From positions 1 to 40,615 of the forward strand of contig VFZG01000035.1 in assembly GCA_016871275.1 (NCBI GenBank): DNA of 40,615 nt, given 5' to 3'. The first letter of the stretch is position 1. The number at the start of each line of letters is the position of its first letter. The notes below the pieces were generated by a model. That model was not told the DNA's origin. It saw only the letters and a program-made list of their open reading frames with translations, and did not search any database. This document shows positions 1-7,285 of the stretch, piece after piece. The stretch is from Acidimicrobiia bacterium (GTDB taxonomy: Bacteria > Acidobacteriota > Vicinamibacteria > Vicinamibacterales > UBA2999). The position numbers were made by a program, and so were the translations under genes.

Positions 1-2
1 TG

Positions 3-755
3 CTTCAGGCGGCGCGACCGTCGATCGGTTTCGCACTGGCTCGGGACGTGGGCGTCATCCGTCAGCTCCTGCCGGAAATGGAGCCGCTCTACGACTGCCC
101 GCAAGACGCGGAGTGGCACCCCGAGGGTAACGTGTGGGTCCACACGCTGATGGTGATCGACCAGGCCCGGGCGCTCAACGGCGATCTCGATCGAGCTCGC
201 CTGGCCACGGTCATGCTCGGCGCCGTCTGTCACGATCTCGGCAAGCCGGCCACCACCGCCGTCATTGACGGCCGCATCAAGTCCCCGAGTCACGAAGCGA
301 TGGGCGTCGAGCCTGCGACGGCCATCCTCGATCGCCTGAACATCAACACGCTCGACGGCTTCGACGTGCGCACACAGGTCCTGGGATTGGTCACCGAGCA
401 CCTGCGCCCGGTGGCGTTCTATAAGACCAGGGACACCGTCCGCGATGGCGCGTTCCGGCGGCTGGCCGCCAAGGTCGATCTCGAGCTGCTGGTACGCTTC
501 GCACGCGCCGACTGCCGCGGCCGTGCCGGCACATTCGACTGCTCAGGGATCGAATGGTTTTTCGAGCGCGCCAGGTCGCTCGGCGTCGAGCACAAGCCGC
601 CGGCGCCGATCCTGCTCGGCCGGCACCTGCTCGATCTGGGCGTGCCGCCAGGGCCGGGGATGGGCGAGATTCTGAAGGAGATCTACGAATTGCAATTGGA
701 TGGCGGCGTCACGACGCTCGATGAGGCGATTGCGGCCGCGCGCAGTCGCGTCTAA
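3..755 (+). CDS. tRNA nucleotidyltransferase/poly(A) polymerase family, C-terminal HD part (5' end outside window)
   Basis: The frame is open to the left edge, so the gene is 5'-truncated and the nucleotidyltransferase head is missing. The visible part matches the C-terminal half of the class II CCA-adding/poly(A) polymerase family. A helical stretch ending in LLPEM leads into an HD metal-dependent phosphohydrolase domain with W-VHT-LMV-D, CHDLGKP, SHE-MG and a later TEHLRP segment. In this family the head adds CCA to tRNA 3' ends and the HD domain has phosphatase or phosphodiesterase activity. A GTG at 48 could be read as a start, but the upstream codons continue the family's alpha-helical sequence, so I treat it as internal. 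The stop codon overlaps the stop of the convergent PLP enzyme gene within CTAA. Without the head, CCA-adding and poly(A) activities cannot be told apart. Confidence 0.8.
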   Translation, partial: LQAARPSIGFALARDVGVIRQLLPEMEPLYDCPQDAEWHPEGNVWVHTLMVIDQARALNGDLDRARLATVMLGAVCHDLGKPATTAVIDGRIKSPSHEAMGVEPATAILDRLNINTLDGFDVRTQVLGLVTEHLRPVAFYKTRDTVRDGAFRRLAAKVDLELLVRFARADCRGRAGTFDCSGIEWFFERARSLGVEHKPPAPILLGRHLLDLGVPPGPGMGEILKEIYELQLDGGVTTLDEAIAAARSRV

Positions 756-1699
756 CTGGCAATGTAGTTCGCGAACGCCTCCGGCGCTACGTTGCCGCCG
801 CTCACGACGGCGACCACCGGCCCCCTGCCGGCATCAGTGTGACCGAGCCCACGCATGAACGCCGCAGTGGTCACGGCGCCACTGGGCTCGGCGACCAGGC
901 GGGCGTAGCGGAACAGCCACGCCACCGCGCGGGCAATCGCCGCCTCGTCTACCATCACGACTTCATCGACAAACTTCTGGAGATGCGCAAACGTGATGTT
1001 GCCGGGACGCAGGTTCATCAACCCGTCGGCAATGCTCGCCGACGATGGCAACGTGACTGGCTGGCCAGCTGCGAGCGACTTCGTCATCTTCGGCGCCCCA
1101 ACCGGCTCCACGGCGACGATCCGTACTGACGGCTTCGACTGCTTGATCGCCGCCGCCACGCCCGAGGCCATCCCGCCGCCGCCGGCCGGTACGATCACGG
1201 TCGCCACGTCGGGACACTGCTCAAGGATCTCCAAGCCCATGGTGCCCTGGCCGGCGACGATCTGCCGGTGATCGAACGGCGGCACCATCGTCAGGCCGCG
1301 CTCGTTGGCTTCCTGTTCGGCGCGCTGCTGTCGATCGAGCGATGTGGTGCCGGCCATGATCACTTCAGCACCGTACGACTTGCACCCCTCCACCTTCACC
1401 GCCGGCGCCGTGGTCGGCATGACGATCACGGCGGGCGCGCCAACGGTCTTCGCCGCCAGCGCCACCGCCTGGCCATGGTTGCCCGACGAATAAGTGATGA
1501 CGCCGCGCGCGCGGCCCTCTGTGGGAAGCTGCGCGATCATGTTGAAGGCGCCGCGAATCTTGAACGCGCCCATCGGCTGCAAGTTCTCACACTTCAGCCA
1601 CAGCGGCCCGGGCACCTGCAGCACGGGGGTGTAAACCACCGCGGACCTGATGCGCTCGCGCGCGGCCCTGATCTCTTCGAGCGTGACGAACGGTTCCAC
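752..1699 (-). CDS. Threonine dehydratase / serine racemase-like PLP enzyme
   Basis: This is a fold-type II PLP enzyme that probably deaminates L-threonine or L-serine to a 2-oxoacid and ammonia, or racemises serine. With the GTG start at 1699 it has 315 residues. Lys47, in PMGAFKIRG, is the expected Schiff-base lysine. SSGNHGQA forms the substrate and cofactor loop, and a GGGGMASG loop holds the PLP phosphate. The C-terminal part ends in VVSGGNVAPE. There is no ACT domain, so it resembles catabolic (TdcB-like) enzymes or serine racemases rather than isoleucine-regulated IlvA. An in-frame ATG at 1738 would overlap the upstream peptidase by 38 bases and add 13 Ser/Arg-rich residues. I prefer GTG because it follows the peptidase TAG by one base and leaves the usual start VTLEEIRAA. 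The purine stretch AGAAAGAAG just upstream could be a weak ribosome site. Confidence 0.85.
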   Translation of the reverse strand: MEPFVTLEEIRAARERIRSAVVYTPVLQVPGPLWLKCENLQPMGAFKIRGAFNMIAQLPTEGRARGVITYSSGNHGQAVALAAKTVGAPAVIVMPTTAPAVKVEGCKSYGAEVIMAGTTSLDRQQRAEQEANERGLTMVPPFDHRQIVAGQGTMGLEILEQCPDVATVIVPAGGGGMASGVAAAIKQSKPSVRIVAVEPVGAPKMTKSLAAGQPVTLPSSASIADGLMNLRPGNITFAHLQKFVDEVVMVDEAAIARAVAWLFRYARLVAEPSGAVTTAAFMRGLGHTDAGRGPVVAVVSGGNVAPEAFANYIAS

Positions 1700-1700
1700 G

Positions 1701-3338
1701 CTACTTCTTTCTGACCTCTCCGAACTGATCGCCGGCATGGTAAGCCGGCAGGCCGGGCTGCTGCGAGATGCGCCAGCCGAGTTGCGCCAGCACCTTCATG
1801 TCGTTGACGCCGCCGCTGAAGTCCCACGACGGATCGTATTCATCACTGGGTTGGTGATAGTCGGTGCTGTTGTAGGCCTCCTGCTTCTTCAGCAGCTCGG
1901 CCGCGTTTGGCCCCGTGAACTGTTTCGGCTCGTTGTACGAGATGGCCGGGACGCCGACCTTGGCGAAGGCGAAGTGGTCGGAGCGGAAGAAGTAACCGCG
2001 CTCCGGATGCGTATCGCCCACCAGCACACGACCGCGTTCCTTCAGAATCGCTTCAACCATGGGGCCAATCGAGGAACGCTCGGAACCCAGCTGCACCATG
2101 TCCGTGGTTGGCCCCAGGTAATTCACGCCATCGATGTTGATGTTGGCGGCGATCTTGTCGACCGGCACCGGCGGGTTGGCGGCCATGAACCCCGCGCCCA
2201 GCAGGCCCGACTCCTCGGCCGTGACCAACGCGAAGTAGATCGAGCGAGCCGGCTTCTCCGGCGACCTCGCCAACGCCTTCGCGATCTCGAGCACACCGGC
2301 GCATCCGGTGGCGTTGTCGTAGGCGCCGTTGTAAATGCGATCGGCATCGGGCGGATCGTTCGGCCGGAGCTCGCGCACCCCGAAGGCATCCCAGTGGGCC
2401 GAGTAGATCACGGCCTCGGACGGATTCGTCGCCCCCCTGATCACGCCGATCACATTCGCCGCTGTCTTACGCGTCGCCTGCTGCTGCAGGGTCGCCGCCG
2501 CGCGAATGCTCAGCGTGACGGCCTTGAAGCCGCGCCGGCTGGCCGCGGCCCGCAGCGCCTCCAGATCGCGTCCGCCGCGGCGAACGAGATCGAGCGCCGC
2601 ACTGTTGCTGATCCAGGCCTTGATGCCGAGCGCGGGCTCACCGGCCTGCGGCGGCAGCGAATACTGGGTGCCGGTCCATGATGACTGCACCACCTGCCAC
2701 GGGTAGGTGGCCGATGCATCGGTGTGGATCAACAGCGCGCCGGCCGCGCCCTGTCGTGCGGCCTCTTCGAACTTGTAGGTCCACCGGCCGTAGTAGGTCA
2801 GCGCGTTGCCGCCGAACAGCGTTGGCTCGTCGGCCGGAGCGGGAGGATCGTTCACCATGATCATCACCCACTTGCCGCGCACGTTCGCGCCCTCGTAGTC
2901 GTTCCACTTCAATTCCGGCGCGTTGATGCCGTAGCCGACAAACACCACGTCGCCCTGCACCTGGACGCGCGGACGATCGAGACCGGAAAACGCCACCACA
3001 TCCTGGAAGTAGCGATACGTGTTGCCAGGCACGCTGACTACGAAGTTGCGCTCGACGACCGATTCAACGATCGGGACCTGCTGAAAATAACTGCCGTCGG
3101 GCGCGCCCGGGGCGATGCCGAGATCGCTCAGTTGCTTCGCCAGGTACTCCTGGGTCTTCTGGCCGCCCGGCGTGGCCGGCGCGCGTCCTTCGAATTCGTC
3201 GGATGCAAGCACCTTGACGTGGTTGGTGAACGACTCGGCCGTGATCTGGTCTTCAGCGGGAGAAGGCGGTGGAGGCGGAGGCGGTGCTGAGCAGCCGATT
3301 GCCAGGACAACAAGGAGCAGCCATGCCGATGTGCGCAT
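1701..3338 (-). CDS. M28-family zinc metallopeptidase, lipoprotein
   Basis: The N-terminus has a lipoprotein signal (hydrophobic stretch, then LAIGC with Cys16 as the lipidation site) followed by a run of prolines, so the enzyme should be anchored in a membrane with its domain outside the cytoplasm. A PA-like insertion lies at about residues 130-285. The M28 metal ligands are all visible: His315 and Asp317 in SAHWDAFG, Asp341 in YNGAYDNATG, Glu375/Glu376 in VTAEESGLLG, Asp403 in NINIDGVN and His495 in DYHQPSDE. This pattern fits a di-zinc aminopeptidase that trims N-terminal residues from peptides. The TAG stop lies just before the GTG of the PLP enzyme, so the two are probably co-transcribed. 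Peptide-derived Thr/Ser could feed that enzyme, which is inference. A TATACT box ends six bases before the ATG. Length (545) is normal for the Acidobacteria-type members. Confidence 0.9.
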   Translation of the reverse strand: MRTSAWLLLVVLAIGCSAPPPPPPPSPAEDQITAESFTNHVKVLASDEFEGRAPATPGGQKTQEYLAKQLSDLGIAPGAPDGSYFQQVPIVESVVERNFVVSVPGNTYRYFQDVVAFSGLDRPRVQVQGDVVFVGYGINAPELKWNDYEGANVRGKWVMIMVNDPPAPADEPTLFGGNALTYYGRWTYKFEEAARQGAAGALLIHTDASATYPWQVVQSSWTGTQYSLPPQAGEPALGIKAWISNSAALDLVRRGGRDLEALRAAASRRGFKAVTLSIRAAATLQQQATRKTAANVIGVIRGATNPSEAVIYSAHWDAFGVRELRPNDPPDADRIYNGAYDNATGCAGVLEIAKALARSPEKPARSIYFALVTAEESGLLGAGFMAANPPVPVDKIAANINIDGVNYLGPTTDMVQLGSERSSIGPMVEAILKERGRVLVGDTHPERGYFFRSDHFAFAKVGVPAISYNEPKQFTGPNAAELLKKQEAYNSTDYHQPSDEYDPSWDFSGGVNDMKVLAQLGWRISQQPGLPAYHAGDQFGEVRKK

Positions 3339-3344
3339 GACACC

Positions 3345-3350
3345 AGTATA
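3345..3350 (-). promoter_or_regulatory. -10-like box TATACT of the M28 peptidase
   Basis: On the minus strand TATACT is followed by six bases (GGTGTC) and then the ATG at 3338. A start point six to eight bases after the box would fall on or beside the ATG, implying a leaderless or nearly leaderless message. No purine-rich ribosome site is present. Confidence 0.5.
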
Positions 3351-3366
3351 GGTGACTGTCCGCCGA

Positions 3367-4281
3367 TCACTCCCGCTGGGCGTTGCGGAACTCCTCGACG
3401 AGCCGCGGCACGCTGTTGATGACGCCGGTCTGGGTCGGCGTCCATCCGAGCGCGCGCGCCTTGGGACTGCGCACCCTCTGATCCAACGCCAGCGCGTCGG
3501 CGTAGGTCCCCAGCTTCTTGCGGGCTTCGGTCAACGGCACGTTGCGGATGTCCGGCCGTTGCGGCAAATGGGCCGCAACCGCCTCGGCAATGTCCATGAC
3601 CCGCTCGTCGGCTTCGTCGGTGGCGTGAATCACGCCCGCCGCCATCGGCGATTCGAGCATGCGCACGTACAGCTCGCCCAAATCGCGGTCGTAGACGCAC
3701 GGCCACCGGTTCTTGCCGGGGCCGACCACGCGGATCAAGCCATTCAACGCGTCCTTGATCAGGTCGGCAATGATGCCGCGACCGCCACCGTAGACAATGC
3801 CGGGGCGAACCACCACCGTGCGCAACGAGGCGGAGAATGCCGACAGCACCATCTCTTCGTGCTTTGGCCGCCACTCGACATGCGGCGGAGGATCCAGCGG
3901 CGAATCTTCCTCCGCGGCCTTCAGGCTTCGGCCGAGGACCCAGACGCCGGAGGTGTAAACGAACACGCGAGGCTTGCCGTCGGCCTGACTTGCCTGGGTC
4001 ATGGCGCTCAGGATGGTCTCGAGCGCCTGCGTTTCCTTGGCCACGCCGCGAGGCGATGCCTCGAACGCCGCGTGCACTACGGCGTCGGCGGCCTTCACCG
4101 GCTCGCCGTACGTCTTCGGCATGCCGAGTTCGCCAATGATCGGCGCGGCGCCCTTGGCCGCCAGCTTCTCGGCCTTCTCCGGGTCGCGCGCCAGCGCCGT
4201 GACCGGGTGGCCACCCTTGATCATCGCGTCGAGCACGGCCGACCCGATGATGCCGGTGGCGCCCGTTAGAAACACCTGCAT
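3367..4281 (-). CDS. NAD(P)-dependent epimerase/dehydratase family protein (extended SDR-like)
   Basis: The protein has 304 residues from the ATG at 4281. The start MQVFLTGATGIIGS contains the N-terminal Rossmann dinucleotide motif TGxxGxxG, and VTALARDPEKAEKL is typical of nucleotide binding after beta-2. Later segments YTSGVWVLG and VVRPGIVYGGG match the extended/atypical SDR fold (nucleotide-sugar epimerase-like or NAD(P)H-binding proteins). The usual YxxxK pair is not obvious, so the chemistry is uncertain. The frame stays open upstream to 4593, but that extension crosses the G-rich repeat and the start of the divergent ligase gene and lacks family similarity, so I reject it. The neighbouring peptidase gene begins 28 bases downstream with its own promoter. 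Substrate unknown. Confidence 0.8.
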   Translation of the reverse strand: MQVFLTGATGIIGSAVLDAMIKGGHPVTALARDPEKAEKLAAKGAAPIIGELGMPKTYGEPVKAADAVVHAAFEASPRGVAKETQALETILSAMTQASQADGKPRVFVYTSGVWVLGRSLKAAEEDSPLDPPPHVEWRPKHEEMVLSAFSASLRTVVVRPGIVYGGGRGIIADLIKDALNGLIRVVGPGKNRWPCVYDRDLGELYVRMLESPMAAGVIHATDEADERVMDIAEAVAAHLPQRPDIRNVPLTEARKKLGTYADALALDQRVRSPKARALGWTPTQTGVINSVPRLVEEFRNAQRE

Positions 4282-4296
4282 ACAGTCCGAGTTTCT

Positions 4297-4302
4297 ATTG
4301 TA
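4297..4302 (-). promoter_or_regulatory. -10-like box TACAAT of the epimerase gene
   Basis: TACAAT on the minus strand ends 15 bases before the ATG at 4281, giving a predicted leader of about eight bases. No Shine-Dalgarno-like sequence lies between them. Confidence 0.35.
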
Positions 4303-4322
4303 TCGAGTCGGACGAGGGACGT

Positions 4323-4351
4323 GGGAAGGGAGAAGGGAGAAGGGAGAAGGG
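4323..4351 (+). repeat. GGGAGAA tandem repeat with G-quadruplex pattern
   Basis: Five runs of GGG (4323, 4328, 4335, 4342, 4349) are separated by AA, AGAA, AGAA and AGAA. The tract is a pure purine strand and fits the G3N1-7 rule for a G-quadruplex. It lies between the divergent epimerase and ligase starts, just upstream of the TAATAT box of the ligase and so in the place of its -35 region. Short tandem repeats can vary by slippage, which might change expression; that is inference. Confidence 0.75.
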
Positions 4352-4356
4352 AGACG

Positions 4357-4362
4357 TAATAT
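4357..4362 (+). promoter_or_regulatory. -10-like box TAATAT of the ligase-acyltransferase gene
   Basis: TAATAT is followed by six bases (CTGTCT) and then the GTG start at 4369. The spacing is the same as for other starts in this window and suggests transcription begins at or beside the GTG. Confidence 0.45.
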
Positions 4363-4368
4363 CTGTCT

Positions 4369-6921
4369 GTGACGACGCTCATCGACGTTTTCCGAACGTT
4401 GGAAAAGCGGCGTGGCGAGTTTCTGGTCTACGACGACGGCTTTCGCGTGCGGAGATACAGCTACGCAGACCTCACGCGCGCCGCTCGCGGCTTTGCTCGG
4501 CGCCTCGCCGCGCACGGTGTCTCGAAAGGCGACAAGGTCGTGCTCTGGGGCGAGAACCGTCCAGAGTGGATCGCCTGCTATTGGGGCCTTCAACTGATCG
4601 GCGCAATCGCCGTCCCGATCGACTACCGCTCGTCACAGGATTTTGCCGCGCGCGTCCGCGACATCGTCAGTGCCCGGCTGGTCCTTTCGGGGGATGACGT
4701 CAGCCTGGAGGGAGTGGAGACCAGGGCCGTAGACGGCACAGAACGCCCGGAGTGGAAGTTCGCCGATCTCGACTGGTCGGCGGATGGGCCAATCCCGGAT
4801 GTGGCGATCGATCGTGACGACGTCGCGCAGATCGTCTTCACGTCGGGCGCCACCGCCGACCCGAAGGGGGTTGTGATTCGCCATCGCAACGTCCTGGCGA
4901 ACGTCGTCCCGGTGGCCCGAGAGATCGACCAGTACAAGCAGTACCTCCGGCCGTTTCACCCGATCCGCTTCCTGAACCTGCTGCCGCTCAGTCACATGTT
5001 CGGCCAGTCCATGACCACGACGATCCCGCCGCTGATCGGCGGCACGGTGGTGTTCATGCGGAGCTTCAGCCCGCACGACATCGTGCGATGCGTACGGGAG
5101 TGGCGAATCTCGGTGATCGTCTGCGTGCCCAAGCTCCTCGAGGTGCTGCAGGAGCACGCCTTACGAATCGACCCGGCGGCCGCGGAGCCTGAGCCGGGAT
5201 TGTCGATTCCGGTCCGGTGGTGGCGCTACCGGAAGATCCATCGCCTGTTCGGCCTGAAGTTCTGGGCGTTCATCGTCGGCGCCGCGCCGCTCGGCCCGGC
5301 GCTCGAGGACTTCTGGAAGCGGCTGGGATTCGTCGTCATCCAGGGCTACGGGCTGACGGAAACCGCGCCGATCGTCACCATGAATCATCCGTTCAAGACC
5401 AACACCGGATCGGTCGGCACGCCGATCGCCGGCGTCGAGGTGAGGATCGCGGACGACGGGGAGATTCTCGTGCGCGGCGAGAACGTGACAACGGGGTATT
5501 ACGAGTCCGCCGCCGCCGGCTCCGCCAGCTTCGGCGAGACAACCGGCCGTTTGATCGACGAGGCCGGTTGGCTTCATACCGGCGACATCGGCGAGATGGA
5601 TACCCAGGGCCGGTTGTTCATTCGTGGCCGCAAGAAGGAAATGATTGTGACACCGGAAGGGCTCAACGTCTTTCCGGATGATGTCGAGCGGCCCTTGAAT
5701 GCGCAGCCGGGCGTCATTGAGTCAGCTGTCGTCCCGGCCAGGGCCGCAGATGGCCCAGTGGGCTCGGAACGGGTTCACGCCGTGCTTCGACTTGATGCGG
5801 GAGGTGACGCCGAGACCCTCGTTCGGCAGGCCAATGCTCAGCTTGCCGATCACCAGCGCGTTCGCAGCTTCTCGATTTGGACGGACGGGCCGCTGCCGCG
5901 GACCCAAGGAACACGGAAGCTCAAGCGTTCGGCCATCAAGGCGTGGGTCGGTGCCGGCTCGACCGGCGCCACGAGCGCCGCGGCCGGCGACCCGCTTCAC
6001 ACGCTGGTCGCGAAGTTTGCCGGCGCACGGCGGCTCGAGGGCAGCACGTCAATCGAAGGTCTTGGCTTGAGCTCGCTCGAGCGCGTCGAACTGATGGTGG
6101 CGCTCGAGGATCAGTTCCAGACGCGCATCGACGAGACCAGGTTTGCCGGTGCGAAGACGCTCGACGACCTGCGCACGGTGGTTGCGGAAGCGCCGCAGTC
6201 GGCGGAGGTCGTCGAACCGTTCGACTTCCCGTCGTGGAACCGCGCGTGGCCGGTGCGCATCATCCGCCGCCTCTCCCTCGCCACCTGGATCCTGCCGATC
6301 GCGCGCCTCTTCGTGCGGGTCAGGGTGCGCGGACTCGAGCACCTCACCGGCATCACTGAGCCGGTGGTATTCGCGTCGAATCACCAGAGCCACCTGGACG
6401 TCCCGGCAATCCTCTCGGCGCTGCCGGGCCACTGGCGTGCCCGCATCGCGCCGGCGGCGCGGAAGGAGTTCTTCAAGCCGCACTTCTTCCCCGCCGACTT
6501 CTCGACGAGGCGGGTCATCACCAGTCGGCTCAGCTATTACGCGTCGGCGTTCTTCTTCAACACCTTCCCGATTCCGCAACACGAGACAGGCGCGCGACAA
6601 ACGCTGCGCTACATCGGTGAGGTGGCCGGCGCGGGATTCTCGGTGCTGATGTTTCCTGAAGGAGTACGGTCGGCCAGCGGCGACATCAAACCATTCATGC
6701 CGGGCATCGGCATGATTGGCTCCCGGCTGGGCCTGCCGGTGGTCCCAGTCCGGCTGCATGGCGTGGACCGGGTGCTGCGCACGGGCTCGATGAGGCCAAG
6801 ACCGGGTCCGGTTTCCGTCAGCTTCGGGCCGCCCATTCGTTTGTCTGGCGACAATTACGTGGCTCTCGCCCGGCAAGTCCAGCAAGCGGTACAAAGTTTG
6901 CTCAACCTGCCCGCAAAGTGA
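4369..6921 (+). CDS. Fusion: AMP-dependent acyl ligase - acyl carrier domain - PlsC acyltransferase
   Basis: This 850-residue protein has three domains. An adenylate-forming ligase (about 1-520) carries TSGATADPKGV (P-loop, from residue 156), GYGLTETAPIV (from 326) and LHTGDIGEMD. A carrier domain (about 535-610) has LGLSSLERVEL, where Ser569 is the likely phosphopantetheine site; the usual Asp before it is Ser. A PlsC-type acyltransferase (about 630-850) has NHQSHLD (His672, Asp677; the HX4D motif) and FPEGVRS. The likely role is to activate a fatty acid, load it on the built-in carrier and pass it to a lysophospholipid or other glycerolipid, as in Aas-type 2-acyl-GPE cycles, but here with its own carrier. 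It is cytoplasmic or membrane-associated. The GTG start at 4369 gives MTTLIDVFRTLEKRRG. The acceptor is not determinable from sequence. Confidence 0.88.
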   Translation: MTTLIDVFRTLEKRRGEFLVYDDGFRVRRYSYADLTRAARGFARRLAAHGVSKGDKVVLWGENRPEWIACYWGLQLIGAIAVPIDYRSSQDFAARVRDIVSARLVLSGDDVSLEGVETRAVDGTERPEWKFADLDWSADGPIPDVAIDRDDVAQIVFTSGATADPKGVVIRHRNVLANVVPVAREIDQYKQYLRPFHPIRFLNLLPLSHMFGQSMTTTIPPLIGGTVVFMRSFSPHDIVRCVREWRISVIVCVPKLLEVLQEHALRIDPAAAEPEPGLSIPVRWWRYRKIHRLFGLKFWAFIVGAAPLGPALEDFWKRLGFVVIQGYGLTETAPIVTMNHPFKTNTGSVGTPIAGVEVRIADDGEILVRGENVTTGYYESAAAGSASFGETTGRLIDEAGWLHTGDIGEMDTQGRLFIRGRKKEMIVTPEGLNVFPDDVERPLNAQPGVIESAVVPARAADGPVGSERVHAVLRLDAGGDAETLVRQANAQLADHQRVRSFSIWTDGPLPRTQGTRKLKRSAIKAWVGAGSTGATSAAAGDPLHTLVAKFAGARRLEGSTSIEGLGLSSLERVELMVALEDQFQTRIDETRFAGAKTLDDLRTVVAEAPQSAEVVEPFDFPSWNRAWPVRIIRRLSLATWILPIARLFVRVRVRGLEHLTGITEPVVFASNHQSHLDVPAILSALPGHWRARIAPAARKEFFKPHFFPADFSTRRVITSRLSYYASAFFFNTFPIPQHETGARQTLRYIGEVAGAGFSVLMFPEGVRSASGDIKPFMPGIGMIGSRLGLPVVPVRLHGVDRVLRTGSMRPRPGPVSVSFGPPIRLSGDNYVALARQVQQAVQSLLNLPAK

Positions 6922-6945
6922 CAGAATCGAAAGGTTGTCAGGTAG

Positions 6946-7045
6946 TCAGGTGGTCGGGCCGTCGGGTCGTCGGGCAGTCAGGAATTCTCCTGGCACGACA
7001 CCAGGCAGCCTGACGGCCCGACGGCCCGACGGCCCGACCACCTGA
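6946..7045 (+). repeat. Long inverted repeat (hairpin) directly upstream of infA
   Basis: The arms 6947-6982 and 7009-7044 match at 34 of 36 positions. One mismatch is a G-U wobble in RNA and the other is A-G. The outer pair 6946/7045 extends the stem to the base before the ATG. Both arms are built from degenerate GTCGGGC or GCCCGAC heptamers. The 26-base loop holds a second small stem (CCTGG 6989-6993 with CCAGG 7001-7005). There is no T-run, so it is not an intrinsic terminator. Because the right arm is C-rich, infA has no visible ribosome-binding site. Confidence 0.9.
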
Positions 7046-7264
7046 ATGAGCAAAGACGACCTGATTGACATGCAAGGCACCGTCGTCGCGGTGCACAGCG
7101 GCGGCCTGTATCGCGTGCAGGTAGATGCCGGACACGAAGTTCTCGCGCAGCTGAGCGGCCGCATGCGGCGATTCCGCATCAAAGTGGTTCCCGGTGACCG
7201 GGTGACGGTCGGCATCTCGCCCTACGATCCGCAGCGCGGCATCATCACCTTCCGGGCCCGGTAA
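7046..7264 (+). CDS. infA: Translation initiation factor IF-1
   Basis: This 72-residue S1/OB-fold protein has the full IF-1 pattern: DLIDMQGTVVAV near the N-terminus, GHEVLAQLSGRMR in the middle and the ending GDRVTV-ISPYD-QRGIITFRAR. IF-1 binds the 30S A-site during initiation. The length is exactly typical. The gene stands outside a ribosomal-protein cluster, next to a DEAD-box RNA helicase that begins 21 bases downstream, so both are probably on one message. The ATG directly follows the right arm of the long inverted repeat and no Shine-Dalgarno sequence is visible. A weak -10-like CAGAAT at 6922-6927 would give a leader of about 110 bases that contains the hairpin. Whether this is the only infA of the genome cannot be seen here. 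Confidence 0.95.
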   Translation: MSKDDLIDMQGTVVAVHSGGLYRVQVDAGHEVLAQLSGRMRRFRIKVVPGDRVTVGISPYDPQRGIITFRAR

Positions 7265-7285
7265 CACGGTCCGGTTCGAAAGACA

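Noticed and set aside
4282-4593. 104-codon extension of the epimerase gene
   Set aside because: It reads through the G-rich repeat and the opposite gene's start; the Rossmann motif begins at the ATG at 4281.
6947-7044. Intrinsic terminator of the ligase gene or CRISPR-like repeat
   Set aside because: The stem has no T-run, and the units are a single inverted pair rather than evenly spaced direct repeats with spacers.
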